A stretch of 64,000 bases of DNA from CAXTSE01 sp035554115 (GCA_035554115.1 DATMIW010000045.1:62001-126000), one strand, 5' to 3'. Positions 1 to 8,816 are shown, counted from the first letter of the stretch. Numbers and translations are program-made. Notes: generated by a model not told the origin, from the letters alone.

Positions 1-612
1 CCGAGAGACCAGATCGGCTCTGCCGTCGATGATCAACGTTCCGAATTCGACGAGCCTGTCGTTCCACAGCTCGAGCGTCGACAGCTGATTCTCGCCCACA
101 CGGGCACCGCGCGCGGATTTCAGCAGGCTGTTCCGCTGTCGGAGGGCTCGGTCATAATCGGCCAGAATCCCCGAGAAACGCGGGGAAAACTGGACGAGAA
201 GTTGATCGAGAAAACGGCGGCGACCCGACGGCTCACCTCGCACGAGCGCCAAGTCTTCCGGTGCAAACAGGACGGTTGCGATGTAGCGGGGGAGGTCGCG
301 CGGTTTCACACCGACCCGATTCACCTGCGCCCGATTCGCGCCGGATCTATTGAGTTGGAGTTCGACCAGGACGCTGCGATCAGCGTGCTCGAGTCGTGCT
401 CGAACGATTGCGGAATCGCTTCCATGGCGAATCAGGGCCTGATCGCTTGAGACCCGATGCGAACCCAGAGTGCTGAGATATCCGATCGCTTCGACCAGAT
501 TGGTTTTGCCCTGTCCGTTTTGTCCGACGAAAACATTCGGGCCAGGAACGAGATCTACTTCAGCCGTCTCGTAATTACGAAAGTCGTTGAGTGTCAGGTG
601 AGAGACGATCAA
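1..612 (-). CDS. recF: RecF recombination mediator ATPase, 3' end cut off by window
   Basis: RecF is a cytoplasmic SMC-like ATPase that helps load RecA at stalled forks and single-strand gaps. The first 204 codons are present; the C-terminal half lies beyond the window. A Walker A motif (GQNGQGKT) is at residues 30-37 and the family motif GEPSGRRRFLDQLL follows at about residue 120. The start is inferred as TTG at 612, giving LIVSHLTLNDFRNYE, the usual RecF N-terminus; no ATG or GTG lies in frame nearby. It begins 11 bp after the dnaN stop, the usual actinobacterial dnaA-dnaN-recF order. Identity is firm; the TTG start is moderately sure. Confidence 0.93.
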   Translation of the reverse strand, partial: MIVSHLTLNDFRNYETAEVDLVPGPNVFVGQNGQGKTNLVEAIGYLSTLGSHRVSSDQALIRHGSDSAIVRARLEHADRSVLVELQLNRSGANRAQVNRVGVKPRDLPRYIATVLFAPEDLALVRGEPSGRRRFLDQLLVQFSPRFSGILADYDRALRQRNSLLKSARGARVGENQLSTLELWNDRLVEFGTLIIDGRADLVSR

Positions 613-623
613 GGCACATATAT

Positions 624-1769
624 CTAGCGCAACAGCAGGTTCGGCTGCAGAAGATACTTGTAGCTGTCGGCTCCCGGCTGATCCTTCGACGACTGGCTGG
701 TCAGCAGCACCGGGCCCGGCTTATTCGGATTGTCGGTCTTGGTGAACGAGATACGGACGAATTCCGAATGCACCGCGCCGAGTCCGTCAAGAAGGAACGA
801 CGGCTTGAGCGACACAACAGTGTCGTCACCGACAACATGAGCATCGATGGATTCTGAGGCCTGCGCCTGCTCGGATCCGGCGGCCTCGAGGGTAAGACCA
901 TCGATCGAGAACGAGAATCTCAGCGCCGCCTCGCGCTCGAGCACGAGCGACACACGTCGGGTGGCCTCAATGAGCTCTGCCGTGTTGAGAACTGCGTAAT
1001 TACCAACGCTTTCGGGGAACAGCCGCTTAACCGGAGGGAAGTTTCCCTTGATGAGCAAGGAGGTCACGGTTCGCTTGTCAGCGCTGAAGGCAATGAGCTC
1101 ACGGTCGTCGGTGTGCACTATCGACACCGAAACGGTTCCGCTGTGTCCGAACGTCTTACCGATTTCGGCGAGAGTGCGAGCCGGGATGAGGGCAGTCGTC
1201 CCCTCCGCTGATGACGACCCGGAATCCCAGTCGATGTCGCGAACGGCAACGCGATAACGATCGGTGGCAACCAAGGACAGGCTGTTGTCGCCAACTTCGA
1301 GCTGAACGCCAGTTATTACCGGGGTGACATCGTCGCGGGATGCCGCAACAGCCACCTGTGCAACGGCCGTTGCGAAATCTTCTGCCGGAAGCACGCCGGT
1401 GCGATCATCAATCTGCGGAAGCGTGGGATATTCCTCCACGGGCATGCTCAGCAAGGTGAACCGTGCAGACCCACAACTGACAACGATTTTTCCCTCGTCA
1501 GTGCTGAATTGCACCGGAGCGTTCGGAAGTCGGCTGGCGATATCTGCGAGCAGTCGACCTGAAACAAGGGCGGTGCCGGCCTCATCAACATCGGCGGCGA
1601 TTTCGGTGCGTGACGAGACTTCGTAGTCGAACGACGAGAGCACCAGTGCACCGTCGTGTGCTTCGAGAAGAACCCCGCTGAGGATGGGCTGGGTCGTGCG
1701 CTGCGGGAGCAGCTTGACGGCGAATGACACGGCCTCGCTGAATACGTCCCGGTTGACGTGGAACTTCAC
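624..1769 (-). CDS. dnaN: DNA polymerase III beta sliding clamp
   Basis: The beta clamp encircles DNA and tethers the replicative polymerase. The product is 381 aa, a normal length for the three-domain clamp. The N-terminus (MKFHVNRDVFSEAVSF) is typical of actinobacterial DnaN and the C-terminal part matches the clamp fold family. Two GTG codons, at 1775 and 1769, are possible starts. The one at 1769 is preferred because AGGAG sits five bases upstream of it, whereas the first GTG overlaps that Shine-Dalgarno sequence. It lies between the oriC region and recF. Confidence 0.96.
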   Translation of the reverse strand: MKFHVNRDVFSEAVSFAVKLLPQRTTQPILSGVLLEAHDGALVLSSFDYEVSSRTEIAADVDEAGTALVSGRLLADIASRLPNAPVQFSTDEGKIVVSCGSARFTLLSMPVEEYPTLPQIDDRTGVLPAEDFATAVAQVAVAASRDDVTPVITGVQLEVGDNSLSLVATDRYRVAVRDIDWDSGSSSAEGTTALIPARTLAEIGKTFGHSGTVSVSIVHTDDRELIAFSADKRTVTSLLIKGNFPPVKRLFPESVGNYAVLNTAELIEATRRVSLVLEREAALRFSFSIDGLTLEAAGSEQAQASESIDAHVVGDDTVVSLKPSFLLDGLGAVHSEFVRISFTKTDNPNKPGPVLLTSQSSKDQPGADSYKYLLQPNLLLR

Positions 1770-2176
1770 GGGCACTCCTGTCCGTCTCGAAAAGTCGATA
1801 CTGTCACCGATCCTGGCACACGCGAGCCTCTGCGACGAGGTATCCGTCGATCAGCTTCGACAAACAGAAAGGTTGTGGATCGCTGAGCCAATAAGAAGAT
1901 ATCTAACAGTCTTAACGGCTGTGGGAACTGTGGACAACACAGATGGTGACGAGTGACTAACGGGAAACTACACGGCTGCAAGTTGTGGGAATAGCTGGTA
2001 AAGACTACGGAGCACCTGGGGAATGTCTCGAGCGCTCTCATTCGTATTCCACAAGCAACACCTCATTCGTCCACATGATGTGACCGTCAGAGAAAGTTAT
2101 CCACAAGTTATCCACACCTTGTGCAATTGCTTAATATGCACCGGTTCGTCTAGTCCCCCAAACAGGGGATAGGACG
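1770..2176. other. oriC: oriC region between dnaA and dnaN
   Basis: This 407-bp gap has no gene. It holds two perfect DnaA boxes TTATCCACA in tandem (2097-2105, 2108-2116), a perfect inverted TTGTCCACA (as TGTGGACAA, 1929-1937), and one-mismatch copies such as TCGTCCACA at 2067-2075. Two AT-rich stretches, about 1888-1917 and 2121-2147, could be unwinding elements. Position between dnaA and dnaN is the standard oriC site in actinobacteria. The dnaN promoter must also lie here but I cannot place it securely. Confidence 0.88.
2097..2116 (+). promoter_or_regulatory. Tandem perfect DnaA boxes
   Basis: TTATCCACA occurs at 2097-2105 and again at 2108-2116, separated by two bases. This is the exact bacterial DnaA-box consensus and probably the high-affinity core of oriC. 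Confidence 0.9.
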
Positions 2177-3604
2177 TCAACGATTTGCGTATCGCTGGTT
2201 TTGTTTGATGCGACTGGTCAGCTCAGTTACCTGGTTGTAGATAGACCGGCGCTCTTTCATAAGTTCGCTGATCTTCTTGTTCGCATACATAACAGTCGTG
2301 TGATCGCGATTTCCGAACAATTGGCCGATCTTTGGCAGAGAAAGGCTTGTCAGTTCGCGACAGAGATACATGGCGATCTGCCGTGCGGTGGCGACAGCCT
2401 GCGATCGACTTGAGCCATACAGATCGTCGACAGTGAGTTTGAAGTAGTCCGCGGTGTGATTGATGATGTCGACCGGGGCGATGACGTTGTCTTCATCCAG
2501 GGTGATGAGATCCTTCAAAACTGTTTGGACCAGCTGAAGGTCGACCGGGGTGCGGTTGAGATTCGCGAAAGCCGTTACGCGAATCAGAGTTCCCTCGAGT
2601 TCGCGGATATTCGACGAGACCTTTGTGGCGATGAATTCCAGGATGTCGTCGGGCACCTGCAGGCGCTCACTCTGCGCTTTCTTGCGCAGAATCGCAATAC
2701 GCGTCTCGAGGTCGGGAGCCTGGACGTCGGTGATCAGGCCCCATTCGAACCGTGACCGCATTCGATCTTCGAAGCCGGTGAGATGTTTCGGCGCGACATC
2801 GCTCGTGATGACGACCTGTTTGTTGTGATCGTGGAGCGTGTTGAAGGTGTGGAAGAACGCCTCTTGTGTGGAGTCTTTGCCCTGTAGGAACTGGATGTCG
2901 TCGATCAACAAGATGTCGATCTCGCGGTATCGAGACTGGAATACGCTCGCGCGGTTATTCGCGATCGAGTTGATGAAGTCGTTCGTGAATTCTTCTGAGC
3001 TCACATATCGAACGCGAATCCCGGGGTAAAGGCTTTCGGCATAGTGACCGATGGCATGCAGAAGGTGGGTCTTGCCCAGACCCGAGTCCCCGTAGATGAA
3101 AAGTGGATTGTAGGCCTTCGCAGGTGCCTCGGCCACGGCCACTGCTGCTGCGTGTGCGAAGCGGTTCGAGCTGCCGATGACGAAATTGTCGAAGTTGTAT
3201 TTCGGGTTGAGACGTGAATCCGACCGCCTGGTTTCCGAAATGGGGGAGGAGGGAGTCGCGTCTGTCGAGTGTGATTGGGGACTTTCGAGGGCTGCAGAAT
3301 CTGGCACGGGCTGCAGCATTGCGGTGCGGATCTCGGGGTTCACAACTATGGCGAAATTGGTGACCGGATTCGCGTCATCTCCGACAGTGGAAAGCGCATT
3401 CATCAGGGGGACTCGGATGCGCTGCTCGAGCATCCCGCGCGTGAGGTCGTTGGGGACCTCGAGATAGAGGGTCCCGCCGAGCACACCCTTCGGCTCTACA
3501 AGGTTGATGAAGCCGTGAAGTTGGGGGGTAATGCGGTCGTCGGCGTTGAGCTGTGCAACAACCGAAGACCAGAGCTCTCGTGTGGGGTCCGGAATATCGG
3601 TCAT
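2177..3604 (-). CDS. dnaA: Chromosomal replication initiator DnaA
   Basis: DnaA binds the oriC boxes and melts the origin. The product is 475 aa. Domain I is N-terminal (from MTDIPDPTRELW), followed by a variable linker; the AAA+ domain has Walker A GDSGLGKT at about residues 172-179 and Walker B LLIDDIQFL; domain IV carries the DnaA signature RDHTTVMYANKKI near the C-terminus. An in-frame upstream extension exists, but the start at 3604 gives the family N-terminus. It is divergent from rpmH. DnaA-box-like sites upstream (TTATCCACC at 3646, TGTGGATAA at 3720-3728) suggest autoregulation. Confidence 0.97.
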   Translation of the reverse strand: MTDIPDPTRELWSSVVAQLNADDRITPQLHGFINLVEPKGVLGGTLYLEVPNDLTRGMLEQRIRVPLMNALSTVGDDANPVTNFAIVVNPEIRTAMLQPVPDSAALESPQSHSTDATPSSPISETRRSDSRLNPKYNFDNFVIGSSNRFAHAAAVAVAEAPAKAYNPLFIYGDSGLGKTHLLHAIGHYAESLYPGIRVRYVSSEEFTNDFINSIANNRASVFQSRYREIDILLIDDIQFLQGKDSTQEAFFHTFNTLHDHNKQVVITSDVAPKHLTGFEDRMRSRFEWGLITDVQAPDLETRIAILRKKAQSERLQVPDDILEFIATKVSSNIRELEGTLIRVTAFANLNRTPVDLQLVQTVLKDLITLDEDNVIAPVDIINHTADYFKLTVDDLYGSSRSQAVATARQIAMYLCRELTSLSLPKIGQLFGNRDHTTVMYANKKISELMKERRSIYNQVTELTSRIKQNQRYANR

Positions 3605-3719
3605 GGGTATGCGCTGCCTCGAAAGAAGGGATGTTGTACACAGGGTTATCCACCGGTCCTGCGCTGCGAAACACCTTAGTTCGATTGGCCGTGTCGTGAC
3701 CAACCTGGCATCTCGTCCG

Positions 3720-3728
3720 TGTGGATAA
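3720..3728 (-). promoter_or_regulatory. DnaA box upstream of dnaA and rpmH
   Basis: TGTGGATAA is the exact complement of TTATCCACA. It lies in the divergent dnaA-rpmH gap, with a weaker TTATCCACC at 3646-3654, and may mediate DnaA autoregulation. Confidence 0.7.
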
Positions 3729-3750
3729 TGTGAAGTTCTGCCTCCCAGGT

Positions 3751-3779
3751 TTGACGGACCTCGGTTGAGGCCCTATTTT
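3751..3779 (+). promoter_or_regulatory. Predicted promoter of the rpmH operon
   Basis: TTGACG (3751-3756), a 17-bp spacer and TATTTT (3774-3779) form a good housekeeping-sigma promoter. Transcription would start near 3786, giving an rpmH leader of about 80 nt. Confidence 0.65.
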
Positions 3780-3864
3780 TAGTTAGTTGATGGCCCGTTC
3801 CGGCCGTCCCCGTTCTTCTCGATCGCCTGGTCCTCCAGATGCGTCGAGCTTTGGAGATATCACC

Positions 3865-4002
3865 ATGAGCAAGCGAACCTTCCAGCCGAACAACCGTCGG
3901 CGCGCCAAGGTCCACGGTTTCCGTCTGCGGATGCGTACGCGCGCTGGCCGCGCCATCCTCGGTGCACGCCGCCGCAAGGGGCGCACCGAGCTTTCGGCGT
4001 AA
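3865..4002 (+). CDS. rpmH: 50S ribosomal protein L34
   Basis: L34 is a small, very basic protein of the large ribosomal subunit. The product is 45 aa and begins MSKRTFQPNNRRRAKVHGF, the standard L34 sequence, ending TELSA. The ATG at 3865 was chosen over an upstream in-frame start because it gives the family N-terminus. It leads the conserved rpmH-rnpA-yidD-yidC-jag-rsmG series. Confidence 0.97.
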   Translation: MSKRTFQPNNRRRAKVHGFRLRMRTRAGRAILGARRRKGRTELSA

Positions 4003-4022
4003 GATATTCAGGCGTAAGACGC

Positions 4023-4364
4023 TTGCTGGCCAGGGCGAACCGGGTGGTGCGGCCGGATGATTTCCGGACAGTCGTACGCCGGGGTCGTCGAACCGCAACC
4101 GGTCTTGCTGTGTATTACTGCATTAAGCGTGACCCCGCGCAGCCTGCTCGATTTGGCTTCATCGTTTCTCGCGCTGTCGGTGGCGCGGTGGAACGTAATC
4201 GGGTGAGGCGACGGATGCGTGCTGTAGCCCGTGAACTCGTAGACGCTGGGGCGACAGGATCCGACGTAGTGGTTCGCGCACTTCCCGGCAGTGCTCAAGC
4301 TGACTGGGCTACTGTCTCAGCCGACGTTCACACCGCCCTCGACCCCCGATTGATCCCCTCATGA
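4023..4364 (+). CDS. rnpA: Ribonuclease P protein component
   Basis: RnpA is the protein cofactor of RNase P, which matures tRNA 5' ends. The product is 113 aa, a normal length. It has the arginine-rich RNA-binding motif around VGGAVERNRVRRRMRAVAR (about residues 52-70), the family signature. The start is taken as TTG at 4023 (then LARANRV), since no ATG or GTG is in frame near it. It lies 20 bp after rpmH and its stop overlaps the yidD start by four bases (ATGA), implying translational coupling. Confidence 0.93.
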   Translation: MLARANRVVRPDDFRTVVRRGRRTATGLAVYYCIKRDPAQPARFGFIVSRAVGGAVERNRVRRRMRAVARELVDAGATGSDVVVRALPGSAQADWATVSADVHTALDPRLIPS

Positions 4365-4666
4365 CGCTTCTGACATTTGTGTGGCTCCTGCCGCGCAATG
4401 TGTGCGTCCTCATTCTTCGGGCATATCGCGCGGTCATCTCCCCTCTGTATGGGGATGTGTGTCGCTATTACCCCAGCTGCTCGGCATACACCCTTGGAGC
4501 GATTCAAGAGTTCGGTGTCATTCGAGGAATTGTTTTGGGTGCATGGCGCATTGCGCGCTGCCACCCGTGGGCGAAGGGCGGCGTCGATGACGTTCCCGCC
4601 CGCCGCGCCCCCCGCTACCAGATCACACGCTTCGGCTTCGTCGTCGCGAGCCACGGAAAGGGCTGA
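4361..4666 (+). CDS. yidD: Membrane protein insertion efficiency factor YidD
   Basis: YidD is a small protein on the inner face of the membrane that assists YidC. The product is 101 aa. The family core is plain: RAYRAVISPLYGDVCRYYPSCS with conserved cysteines, then GAWRIARCHPW. It is encoded between rnpA and yidC, its standard place; it overlaps rnpA and lies five bases upstream of yidC. Confidence 0.95.
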   Translation: MTLLTFVWLLPRNVCVLILRAYRAVISPLYGDVCRYYPSCSAYTLGAIQEFGVIRGIVLGAWRIARCHPWAKGGVDDVPARRAPRYQITRFGFVVASHGKG

Positions 4667-4671
4667 CGCTC

Positions 4672-5664
4672 ATGGATCCCATCGCTACAGTCCTCTTCCC
4701 CATCAAGTGGGTGATCGAGGCGATTCTCGTTGGCTTCCACCAGCTGCTGACGACGCTCGGGATGGATCCGGAGGCCGGCCTTACCTGGGTGCTGTCGATT
4801 GTTGGCCTGGTGCTGGTGGTGCGTGCGCTGCTCATCCCGATTTTCGTGCGTCAGATCAAGAGCCAGCGCAAGATGCTCGAGGTTGCACCGCAACTCAAGA
4901 AGATTCAGGACAAGTACAAGGGCAAGAAGGACCAGTTCTCTCGCGAGGCAATGCAACGCGAGACCATGGAGCTCTACAAAAAGGCGGGGACCAACCCCTT
5001 CGCGTCGTGTCTTCCCCTGCTCATTCAAATGCCGATCTTCTTCAGTCTGTTCTCTGTGCTGAACGAGGCAAAGCCACAGTCTGATGGCAGCTACAAAGCG
5101 GGTGTAGGTCTTCTGTCGCAGCAATTGTCGGAACAGTTTGGCGGTTCATCTCTGTTCGGAATAGCGCCCCTTCGGCTGAGCATTCAATCGGCCCTCGAGA
5201 TGAACCCGGTGAACGTAACCGTCGTCATCATCGCCGCCGCGATGGTCATCATCATGACGGGGTCGCAGTTCATCACGCAGCTGCAGATCATGTCGAAGAA
5301 CCAGAGCCCCGAGATGAAGGCGTCGCCAATGTTCCGGCAGCAGCGCATTCTGCTCTACATCCTTCCCTTGGTTTTCGCGTTTTCCGGGTGGGCATTCCCC
5401 ATCGGTGTCATGTTCTACTGGCTCACCTCCAATATCTGGACGATGGTGCAGCAGTTCCTGGTGATTCGGAACATGCCGACGCCGGGTTCCGAAGCCGCGC
5501 TTGCGCGTGAGGCACGTCTAGCGAAGCGAAACCGCGACCGTATTTCTGAAGACGCCTCGACGCTTGCCGAGGCGAACGATGAGGCGGCTAAGCCGATCAC
5601 CACACAACGTCAGCAGCCGGTTGGCAAGAACCGTGCCAAGAAGAGCGGGAGCACCAAGCGATGA
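4672..5664 (+). CDS. yidC: Membrane protein insertase YidC
   Basis: YidC (Oxa1/Alb3 family) inserts and folds membrane proteins. The product is 330 aa, short as in Gram-positives, without the large periplasmic domain of proteobacterial YidC. It has an N-terminal hydrophobic helix, the conserved core beginning at about residue 40 with an arginine in the hydrophilic groove region (VVRALLIPIFVRQ), and further transmembrane helices to about residue 275. The C-terminal tail is basic (KKSGSTKR). Its last codons overlap the jag start by four bases. Confidence 0.96.
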   Translation: MDPIATVLFPIKWVIEAILVGFHQLLTTLGMDPEAGLTWVLSIVGLVLVVRALLIPIFVRQIKSQRKMLEVAPQLKKIQDKYKGKKDQFSREAMQRETMELYKKAGTNPFASCLPLLIQMPIFFSLFSVLNEAKPQSDGSYKAGVGLLSQQLSEQFGGSSLFGIAPLRLSIQSALEMNPVNVTVVIIAAAMVIIMTGSQFITQLQIMSKNQSPEMKASPMFRQQRILLYILPLVFAFSGWAFPIGVMFYWLTSNIWTMVQQFLVIRNMPTPGSEAALAREARLAKRNRDRISEDASTLAEANDEAAKPITTQRQQPVGKNRAKKSGSTKR

Positions 5665-6188
5665 GCGATGCAACAGACGTGACCACGGCCGTCCAGGACG
5701 GCGAGGGAGCGGTAGCCACTGAACTTACGGACGAGGAGCTCGTTCATGAGGGGGACGTCGCGGCGGACTACATCGAGGAACTTCTGGATATCGCGGATCT
5801 CGACGGTGACATTGACATCGATGCCCGCGGTGGCCGTGCCTATCTCTCCGTGAGTGCGAGCGGGGACGCTAATCTTCGTCAGCTGTCCAAGCCCGACACG
5901 GTCACGGCCTTGCAGGAGCTGACTCGTCTGGCGGTGCAGAACAAGACCGGTCGTTTCTCTCGCTTGATCCTCGACATCGGGGGTTCGCGAGACGCGCGTG
6001 CGGCGGAGCTGGCGGCCCTCGTTGACCACGCAATTGATCGGATCGAGGCCGGGGCAACCACCGCCTCACTTCCGCCGATGTCGAGTTACGAGCGCAAGGT
6101 CGTGCACGACATCGTTTCGGAGCGAGGCTTCCGGTCTGAATCAGAAGGCGAAGGCCGGGATCGTCACACCCTGATCTCGCGGGCCTGA
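5661..6188 (+). CDS. jag: Jag/KhpB RNA-binding protein (R3H domain)
   Basis: Jag (KhpB) is a cytoplasmic RNA-binding protein linked in Gram-positives to cell division and envelope control. The product is 175 aa. The first 50 residues are acidic, a KH-like region follows (about 60-110), and the C-terminus holds an R3H domain with the SSYERKVVHDIV motif at about residues 140-152. It is coupled to yidC by an ATGA overlap. The exact cellular role in this lineage is not established from sequence. Confidence 0.92.
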   Translation: MSDATDVTTAVQDGEGAVATELTDEELVHEGDVAADYIEELLDIADLDGDIDIDARGGRAYLSVSASGDANLRQLSKPDTVTALQELTRLAVQNKTGRFSRLILDIGGSRDARAAELAALVDHAIDRIEAGATTASLPPMSSYERKVVHDIVSERGFRSESEGEGRDRHTLISRA

Positions 6189-6204
6189 TGTTTCACGTGA
6201 AACA
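6189..6204. promoter_or_regulatory. parS: parS centromere site (perfect consensus)
   Basis: TGTTTCACGTGAAACA is the exact 16-bp palindromic ParB-binding consensus. It sits between jag and rsmG, about 1.6 kb before parB and about 4 kb from oriC, as expected for an origin-proximal centromere. Confidence 0.95.
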
Positions 6205-6243
6205 TCGCAACCCCGATTTCACGGCAATGTCTGGCGGGGAGCG

Positions 6244-6912
6244 ATGAAGGACCACGGGGGAGACCCTGGTTCCATCAATGATTTCGTGCCCGAAGGAATC
6301 GAATCCGAACCCTTATCGGCGGAGACGGTCTTCGGTGATCGTCTCGACCTGGCGCGTTCCTTCACCCACGAGCTTGTACGTCGCGGCGAAGAACTCGGCT
6401 TGATCGGCCCACTCGAGCCTCCGCGAATTTGGACTCGGCACGTGATCAATTGCGGCCTGATGTCGCCCCTACTTCGCCCTGGACGGGTGGCCGATGTTGG
6501 TAGTGGAGCCGGGCTGCCGGGACTGGTGCTCGCGATTGCGCGCCCCGATGTTCAGATGGTCTTGATAGAGCCGATGGAACGCCGAGTGGACTGGCTTCGT
6601 GCAGAGTCGTCCCGTCTCGGACTCGACAATGTCGAAGTGGTTCGTTCGCGGGCTGAAGATGTTCAGAGTCGGTCGGTTGATCAGCTGACGGCCCGCGCGG
6701 TGTCGGCCCTCAAGACCCTGATTCCCCTTACTGAGCCGTTGGTCAGGCATGGGGGAGAGCTGCTCTATATGAAGGGGCATCGCGTAGACGCCGAGGTTGC
6801 TGCAGCTGCTGCTGTGATCCGGAATTCGGGGCTGACGCACGTCGAGGTGTTGGTCCTGGGTGAAGGGATCACCTCCGAATTGACCAGAATCTTTCGGGCT
6901 ACAGTTGCCTAA
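6244..6912 (+). CDS. rsmG: 16S rRNA (guanine527-N7)-methyltransferase RsmG
   Basis: RsmG (GidB) methylates G527 of 16S rRNA; loss of this mark gives low-level streptomycin resistance in other bacteria. The product is 222 aa. The SAM-binding motif VADVGSGAGLPGLVLAIA is at about residues 81-98, and ARAVSALKTLI is a family motif. The start ATG at 6244 follows GGGGAG. It is flanked by two parS-type sites and precedes parA, the conserved actinobacterial order. Confidence 0.95.
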   Translation: MKDHGGDPGSINDFVPEGIESEPLSAETVFGDRLDLARSFTHELVRRGEELGLIGPLEPPRIWTRHVINCGLMSPLLRPGRVADVGSGAGLPGLVLAIARPDVQMVLIEPMERRVDWLRAESSRLGLDNVEVVRSRAEDVQSRSVDQLTARAVSALKTLIPLTEPLVRHGGELLYMKGHRVDAEVAAAAAVIRNSGLTHVEVLVLGEGITSELTRIFRATVA

Positions 6913-6927
6913 GTTTCACGTGAAACA
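6912..6927. promoter_or_regulatory. parS: Second parS site, one mismatch
   Basis: AGTTTCACGTGAAACA differs from the parS consensus only in the first base. It overlaps the last base of rsmG and lies 21 bp before the parA start, so ParB bound here could also affect parAB expression. Confidence 0.88.
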
Positions 6928-6948
6928 TTCGAGAGGGACTCCGACCCG

Positions 6949-7845
6949 GTGAGCACCGAGAACAGCTTCGACGCAAGCACTCCCCTTGCGCGTGAAATCG
7001 CCGATCTATCACGGCGACGCATGGCTCTTGCGGCAGAAGTGCTTCCCCTTCCCACCCGCACCCGCATCTTTACAATTGCGAACCAAAAGGGTGGAGTCGG
7101 CAAGACAACGACGACCGTCAACCTCGCAGCGGCCCTTGCCCGATCGGGCGCGAAGGTACTCGTTATCGACCTGGACCCACAGGGGAATGCATCAACGGCC
7201 CTGGGAGTGGAGCACAGGTCGGAGACCCCGAGTGTCTATGACGTCATCATCAACGACGTCCCTATCGGTGACGTCGCACAGCAGAGCCCGGAGTTCGCAA
7301 GCCTGTGGTGCGTGCCAGCCACCATCCACTTGGCAGGGGCCGAGATTGAACTCGTTTCGCTCGTGGCCCGCGAGCAGCGATTGCGCGGCGCACTCAAAGA
7401 GTTCCTCGATGGAGTGGATGTCCCCTTCCACTACGTCTTCATCGACTGCCCGCCGTCGCTCGGCCTGCTGACCATCAACGCATTTGTCGCGGCGCGCGAA
7501 GTCCTCATCCCCATCCAATGCGAGTACTACGCCTTGGAAGGCCTTAGCCAACTCCTGTCGAATATCAAATTGATCGAACGACACCTGAACCCCGATTTGG
7601 CCGTGTCGACGATCCTCTTGACGATGTACGACTCCCGCACCAACCTCGCCAACCAGGTCGTTGACGAGGTGCGCGAACACTTCCCCCACGAAGCGCTACG
7701 TACGCTGATCCCGCGATCCGTTCGTATTTCCGAAGCGCCTAGTTATGGACAAAGCGTTATTTCGTACGACGCCAATTCACCGGGGGCGCTGTCGTACCGC
7801 GAGGCGGCATCCGAAATCGCGCGACGAGGAGAGGTGAAGGTCTAA
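6949..7845 (+). CDS. parA: Chromosome partitioning ATPase ParA
   Basis: ParA is a deviant-Walker ATPase that moves ParB-parS complexes to segregate origins. The product is 298 aa. The deviant Walker A QKGGVGKTTTT is at about residues 46-55 and the LVIDLDPQGNAS motif follows near residue 73. About 40 residues precede the ATPase fold, as in actinobacterial Soj/ParA. The start is GTG at 6949. The stop and the parB start share one base (TAATG), so the pair is one coupled operon. Confidence 0.96.
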   Translation: MSTENSFDASTPLAREIADLSRRRMALAAEVLPLPTRTRIFTIANQKGGVGKTTTTVNLAAALARSGAKVLVIDLDPQGNASTALGVEHRSETPSVYDVIINDVPIGDVAQQSPEFASLWCVPATIHLAGAEIELVSLVAREQRLRGALKEFLDGVDVPFHYVFIDCPPSLGLLTINAFVAAREVLIPIQCEYYALEGLSQLLSNIKLIERHLNPDLAVSTILLTMYDSRTNLANQVVDEVREHFPHEALRTLIPRSVRISEAPSYGQSVISYDANSPGALSYREAASEIARRGEVKV

Positions 7846-8804
7846 TGGCCACCAAACGCACGGGACTCGGACGAGGAATCGGCGCACTCATCCCGACAGG
7901 GAGTGATGAAGAACAGCAGTCCGAGCGGCCCCTCGACGTCTTTTTCGCCGCCGGAGAGGACCCGTCGATTGGTCTTGTGGCAGTTCCTGGCGCGCACTTG
8001 GCAAATTTGTCGCCCGACGACATCGTTCCCAATCCGCAGCAGCCACGACATGAGTTTCGCGAAGAAGAATTGGCCGAACTTGTCGTCTCGATCCGCGAAT
8101 TCGGTGTTTTGCAGCCGATCGTCGTGCGGGCACGTGCGGGTGCTCAACCGGGGGAGCCGCAATACGAGCTCATCATGGGCGAGAGGCGACTGCGGGCGAC
8201 GAAACTCGCGGGGCTCCCGAGTATCCCGGCCGTAGTCAAGAACACGGCCGATGAAGCAATGCTTCGCGATGCTCTGCTTGAAAACCTGCACCGGGCAGAA
8301 CTCAACCCGCTGGAAGAAGCGTCGGCATATCAACAGCTCCTGACCGATTTCGGGATCACGCAAGACCAGCTCGCTGAGCGGATCGGGCGCTCGCGTCCGC
8401 AGATCACCAACACCATTCGCCTGTTGCGCCTGCCGACCGAGATTCAGCGTCGCGTCGCGGCGGGCGTGCTCAGTGCGGGGCATGCGCGCGCGATTCTCAG
8501 CGTGGGGTCCGTCGAGGCGATGGAGAAGTTGGCGGACAAGATCGTCAACGAAGAACTTTCGGTGCGCGCTGCCGAAGCTGCAGCAAGCAAAGCTGCGCCA
8601 CAGAAGGCTGCGGGCAGCAAGCCAACGGCGGGCAAGCGCCAAGGTCAGCTCGACGAGATCGCGGATCGTCTCGCGGATCGTCTCGATACGCGTGTCAAGA
8701 TCTCGCTCGGCAAGAGCAAAGGGACGCTCTCGATCGACTTCGCCACGGTCGGCGACCTGAACCGCATCATGCAGTTACTCGGAGACACCGGCTATCGCAA
8801 CTGA
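7845..8804 (+). CDS. parB: Chromosome partitioning protein ParB
   Basis: ParB binds parS and spreads as a CTP-dependent clamp. The product is 319 aa. It has the N-terminal box NPQQPR near residue 63, the CTP-binding box GERRLRA at 112-118, ENLHRAELNPLEEA at about 146-159, a helix-turn-helix at roughly 168-190 for parS recognition, an Ala/Lys-rich linker, and a C-terminal dimerisation domain. It is coupled to parA and convergent with the ligase gene 12 bp further on. Confidence 0.96.
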   Translation: MATKRTGLGRGIGALIPTGSDEEQQSERPLDVFFAAGEDPSIGLVAVPGAHLANLSPDDIVPNPQQPRHEFREEELAELVVSIREFGVLQPIVVRARAGAQPGEPQYELIMGERRLRATKLAGLPSIPAVVKNTADEAMLRDALLENLHRAELNPLEEASAYQQLLTDFGITQDQLAERIGRSRPQITNTIRLLRLPTEIQRRVAAGVLSAGHARAILSVGSVEAMEKLADKIVNEELSVRAAEAAASKAAPQKAAGSKPTAGKRQGQLDEIADRLADRLDTRVKISLGKSKGTLSIDFATVGDLNRIMQLLGDTGYRN

Positions 8805-8816
8805 CGCTAGCCGGGG

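Noticed and set aside
3605..3864. Main oriC placed in the dnaA-rpmH gap
   Set aside because: Only one perfect and one imperfect DnaA box are there, against three perfect boxes in the dnaA-dnaN gap; autoregulation of dnaA is the simpler reading.
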